64,000 nt of DNA from Desulfovibrio litoralis DSM 11393. Lineage in GTDB: Bacteria; Desulfobacterota; Desulfovibrionia; Desulfovibrionales; Desulfovibrionaceae. The position numbers and the translations under genes were made by a program. Location of the stretch: contig NZ_FRDI01000004.1 of the NCBI RefSeq assembly GCF_900143255.1, positions 250,418 to 314,417 of the forward strand, given 5' to 3'. How positions within the stretch are numbered: position 1 is the stretch's first letter; each line of letters opens with the position of its first letter. The notes under the pieces are model-generated. The model was given only the letters and a program-made list of their open reading frames with translations, had not been told where the DNA came from and searched no databases. Below, in pieces: positions 61,397-64,000 of this stretch.

Positions 61397-62928
61397 GGTA
61401 ATTTACCTTGCCACCAGAGTGCTATTTTTTGGTGAATGACATCTGTCATTTGTTTTAGTTCGCCTTGTTCAATGCCTGCCGGAACCATGTCTCCGCCAAC
61501 AGAAAAATACATATTACCCCAAAGCATATAAGCATCAGAGAGGGTTCTGTCTTGTTCTATTTGGGCTCTTACGGCATCAACAGAACTGCGTATTAGTGCA
61601 AGTTCGCTTTGAGCCTGATTTTCTTCTTCGTTGCGAGCGATGTTATAAATTGCTTTTTCTATGCGACTTACTTCTTTGGCATGTTGAAATTCTTCTAATG
61701 CTTCTTGATATTGATAATAGCTTAGGTTTATTTGAACAAGTGCGGCAACGGTTTGAGCCAAGCGTCTGGTTTTGGCTACTTCGACTTTGGTGTTTGCGGC
61801 CCTTATTTGAGCCGGGCCTGTAATCAGGTTAAACAACCCCATAGTTGTTTTTGCCCCTATCTCAGCCCAAGTATTGTGTAAAGAAAATTTATTTGATTCA
61901 TAATTATAGCCGGTAAAGACAGAAACACCCGGTAACATACGCACGATTTCTTTATGTACTTCTGTTTTATCAATACGCTCTTGGTAGGCTTCTTCTCTAA
62001 GATCCGGTCTAAAGGCGAGTCCTTTGTTTTCCATTTCTTCGAGTGAAACGGAAAGAGGGGGAGGTGTTAACATTTCTTTATCTGGTTCGGCGAGAGTAAA
62101 AGAAGTCTGGAGTGGGCAGTTGATTAGTGCCGCCAATCTTATACGCGACATTTTTAAATCTGCTTGAATACGGCGTAAATGACTTATTATATTAAGCAGG
62201 TCTCTGTGATGTTGCAAGGTTTCAAGAGGGGAGTCTAAATTTTGTTCTTGAATGGTGCTATAAGCTTTAAGGGCTTTTTCGCTATCAGCAATTGATTGTT
62301 CAACGATAGGTAAAAGTTTATCGGCACTAAGCACTTTCCAGTAAGCAGCAATGACTTCTTTGACAATATTATTAACAACGCGTCTTTTACGTTCTTGCAT
62401 AATCAACAATCTGTCTGCTTGTTGGTTTGCTTGAAAATAACTTAGACCAAAGTCGAGCATAGTCCAAGTAAGAGTAAGATCAAAGCTACGTTTTTCTCTT
62501 TCGGAAGAAAGCGATGGTTCTAAAGTTTCTTTGCGAGTTTCGTAAGAAATAGATGAAGAGGCCGCATCATTGTCTCTATTGGAATAGCCTGCGTTTGCGG
62601 CTAACTTTGGTAGCATGGCAAGGTTGGCAGAGGTAAGTTGTTTGTCTTGAAATACTGATTCCATCAAGGCTAAGCGGTGATCATAATTATATTTTAAGGC
62701 TCTGGCGATAGCTTCTTCAAGAGTAAGAGGACCTTGTATGGGTTCTTGATTAACATATAATTGTTGACGATCACTCGCCACACGCTCTTCATGTTCGGCT
62801 TGACTTATCGGTTGTGGTTTGATTGCACAGCCTTGAAGCAACAACAAGACGCTTAAACATATTGTAAAAATGAAAGTCGATTTGCTACAAAAAAAAGAAT
62901 TATGTTTTGAAGTAAAATATTGCGACAT
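61384..62928 (-). CDS. TolC-family outer-membrane lipoprotein
   Basis: 514 residues from the ATG at 62928. The lipobox is Leu-Leu-Gln-Gly-Cys34, so it is lipid-anchored. Two OEP (TolC) repeats follow: LTLEEAIARALKYNYDHRLAL and the helices to ~280, then LAFRPDLREEAYQERID and ETLQHHRDLLN/KEVIAAYWKVL-type helices. It forms the outer-membrane channel for the adaptors encoded next. The frame stays open to 63018, but AGGA eight bases before 62928 and the correct signal-peptide length favour the shorter form. Confidence 0.88.
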   Translation of the reverse strand: MSQYFTSKHNSFFCSKSTFIFTICLSVLLLLQGCAIKPQPISQAEHEERVASDRQQLYVNQEPIQGPLTLEEAIARALKYNYDHRLALMESVFQDKQLTSANLAMLPKLAANAGYSNRDNDAASSSISYETRKETLEPSLSSEREKRSFDLTLTWTMLDFGLSYFQANQQADRLLIMQERKRRVVNNIVKEVIAAYWKVLSADKLLPIVEQSIADSEKALKAYSTIQEQNLDSPLETLQHHRDLLNIISHLRRIQADLKMSRIRLAALINCPLQTSFTLAEPDKEMLTPPPLSVSLEEMENKGLAFRPDLREEAYQERIDKTEVHKEIVRMLPGVSVFTGYNYESNKFSLHNTWAEIGAKTTMGLFNLITGPAQIRAANTKVEVAKTRRLAQTVAALVQINLSYYQYQEALEEFQHAKEVSRIEKAIYNIARNEEENQAQSELALIRSSVDAVRAQIEQDRTLSDAYMLWGNMYFSVGGDMVPAGIEQGELKQMTDVIHQKIALWWQGKLPFEE

Positions 62929-63322
62929 TGGGTTTGTCCTAAAAAGCTGATTTACTGGTTGAAATGGCGTGTATTGTATTGAATGAGCATTGAGAGTGCC
63001 ATTGTCATATTTTGACAAAAATAACCATTTCTTATTGTATATTAGTATCTTTAATCATTAGATTTATTATATACAAGATACACTAAGTCAGTTTTTATAC
63101 ATGATATTATTTTTTTATGCAATAAATTTATAGGCATATAATAACAATATCATATTGAATACGCTTTTAAATATCTATATTGCTTTATAGATTGTTGTTG
63201 TAGGTATAGCAAAAAATAATATTTCAAGTTTTTTATGAAAAAAATATGCAGATATTCATCAATCTTATATTTTTTGTTTTGTTGAGTTTATTTCTTAAGT
63301 AAGCCCCTTGGGTAGTGTTTTT
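62929..63322. other. gene-free stretch upstream of the export locus
   Basis: About 390 A/T-rich bases between the tolC-like gene and the acyltransferase gene; both are on the minus strand. No RNA gene or terminator is clear. It should contain the promoter of the export locus, but I could not single out a convincing pair of boxes. Confidence 0.4.
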
Positions 63323-63973
63323 TTATATATCAAAATGTTCAACAAACTCTTTTGCATCTTTTTGAAAGAGTTTTAGATTTTCTTTTATTTTCTCGTCGTT
63401 CCAATCCCACCAAGCGATACGCTCAAGTTTAGCACCTATACTTTCATCTTGAAAACGAAAACGCAAAAATTTAGCAGGATTACCAACAACAATAGACCAA
63501 GCGGAAACATCTTTGGTAACAATAGAACCAGCTCCGACAATCGCTCCGTTTCCAATATTAACGCCGGGTAAGATTATTGCACCGTGTCCAATCCAAACAT
63601 CATGCCCGATTGTAACTTTATCACCTGCACGCCATTCAAAAACTTCTTGGTCAATATTGTCTTCAGAAAAACCAAATTTACCGGGGCGATAGGTAAAATG
63701 GTGTAGAGTCGGTCGCCAATAAGGGTGGTTACTGGGGTTAATACGCACATGAGAAGCGATAGAGCAGAATTTTCCCAACTTTGTAAACATTAAATCGCAA
63801 TCATTTTGAATATAAGAATAATCGCCTATTTCTACATTATTTAAAATACAGCGTTCACCGACTTCTACCCAAGCTCCAAAAGTGGTATTATGCACATTAG
63901 TATCATTTGATATACTTGGTTGTTTTGATAATTTTGTTGAATCAGGTTGAGAGGCTTGTGCCTGTAGGTGCAT
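63323..63973 (-). CDS. hexapeptide acyltransferase, phosphonate-associated DapH-like family
   Basis: 216 residues of left-handed beta-helix type. [92 protein letters not shown] and the C-terminal ERIAWWDWNDEKI are the marks of the family often found in phosphonate clusters (TIGR03308-like) and near CatB-type acetyltransferases. No phosphonate genes are visible here. It is a cytoplasmic acetyl-transfer enzyme with unknown acceptor. The ATG at 63973 gives a ~30-residue low-complexity Ser/Gln-rich lead before the domain. Confidence 0.8.
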   Translation of the reverse strand: MHLQAQASQPDSTKLSKQPSISNDTNVHNTTFGAWVEVGERCILNNVEIGDYSYIQNDCDLMFTKLGKFCSIASHVRINPSNHPYWRPTLHHFTYRPGKFGFSEDNIDQEVFEWRAGDKVTIGHDVWIGHGAIILPGVNIGNGAIVGAGSIVTKDVSAWSIVVGNPAKFLRFRFQDESIGAKLERIAWWDWNDEKIKENLKLFQKDAKEFVEHFDI

Positions 63974-64000
63974 GATGTACTCCGATATATAGCATCATAA

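Noticed and set aside
1..64000. CRISPR array or insertion-sequence transposase
   Set aside because: No regularly spaced direct repeats of CRISPR type and no transposase motifs were seen; the repeats present are local (14 and 18 bp) or protein-module repeats.

Overview
The window is AT-rich bacterial chromosome (roughly one third G+C by eye) from a Gram-negative with an outer membrane, shown by BamD, KdsB-like, TolC and lipoprotein genes. Several proteins look like those of Desulfovibrionaceae: the seryl-tRNA synthetase, a dual-CXXC small protein family, an UshA-like selenoprotein, a DsrE-family protein and multiple dCache chemoreceptors. I infer a low-GC member of the Desulfovibrionales. This is a judgement from remembered family patterns, not a search.

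Layout. 1-2.3 kb: end of a CDP-sugar operon (rfbF partial, rfbG, RmlC-like epimerase). 2.4-4.9 kb: small accessory genes (secreted HbpS/GlcG-like protein, DUF6506-like, DUF3781-like, a metallo-beta-lactamase-fold hydrolase) and a scrap of a second HbpS-like gene. 5.1-8.3 kb: a 926-residue TPR/membrane protein with a CCHC zinc knuckle, divergent from a MoaE-like gene. 8.5-14.6 kb: housekeeping (MFS transporter, DHH phosphoesterase, DsrE-like, tsaD, trxA-trxB-bamD). 14.7-19.3 kb: a chemoreceptor, a truncated receptor-like paralogue, a KdsB-like nucleotidyltransferase and a hexapeptide acyltransferase. 19.7-28.7 kb: carbonic anhydrase, Tim44-domain protein, DenV-like glycosylase, GT2 glycosyltransferase, OlsF-like bifunctional acyltransferase, GntR regulator and WG-repeat lipoprotein. 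28.9-34 kb: tRNA-Arg(CCG), nnr, zapB-like, zapA, 6S RNA, rny, LpdD-like protein. 34-45.5 kb: a second chemoreceptor, an orphan phage terminase, rsmB, a choloylglycine-hydrolase-family enzyme, an HU gene, a UGA-containing selenoprotein gene, serS, a dual-CXXC protein, a TtcA-like PP-loop ATPase and a small Ada-type metal-binding secreted protein.

45.5-63 kb is the most striking part: one minus-strand locus in the order TolC-family lipoprotein, RND/HlyD-type adaptor, GAF-like/HlyD fusion, PqqD-like/M50 protease/HlyD fusion, then a 3761-residue repeat exoprotein with an N-terminal LEPRMVFDA motif. No ABC ATPase or RND pump gene is in the locus. It looks like an export and processing system for the giant protein in which a membrane zinc protease fused to an adaptor stands where an ABC transporter would be expected. 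A phosphonate-family hexapeptide acyltransferase gene closes the window.

A second notable item is the selenoprotein gene at 41.5-42.5 kb: two collinear same-frame segments joined by a TGA within Cys-Pro-Gly-UGA and followed by a hairpin placed like a bacterial SECIS. Ordinary gene finding would split it into two genes.
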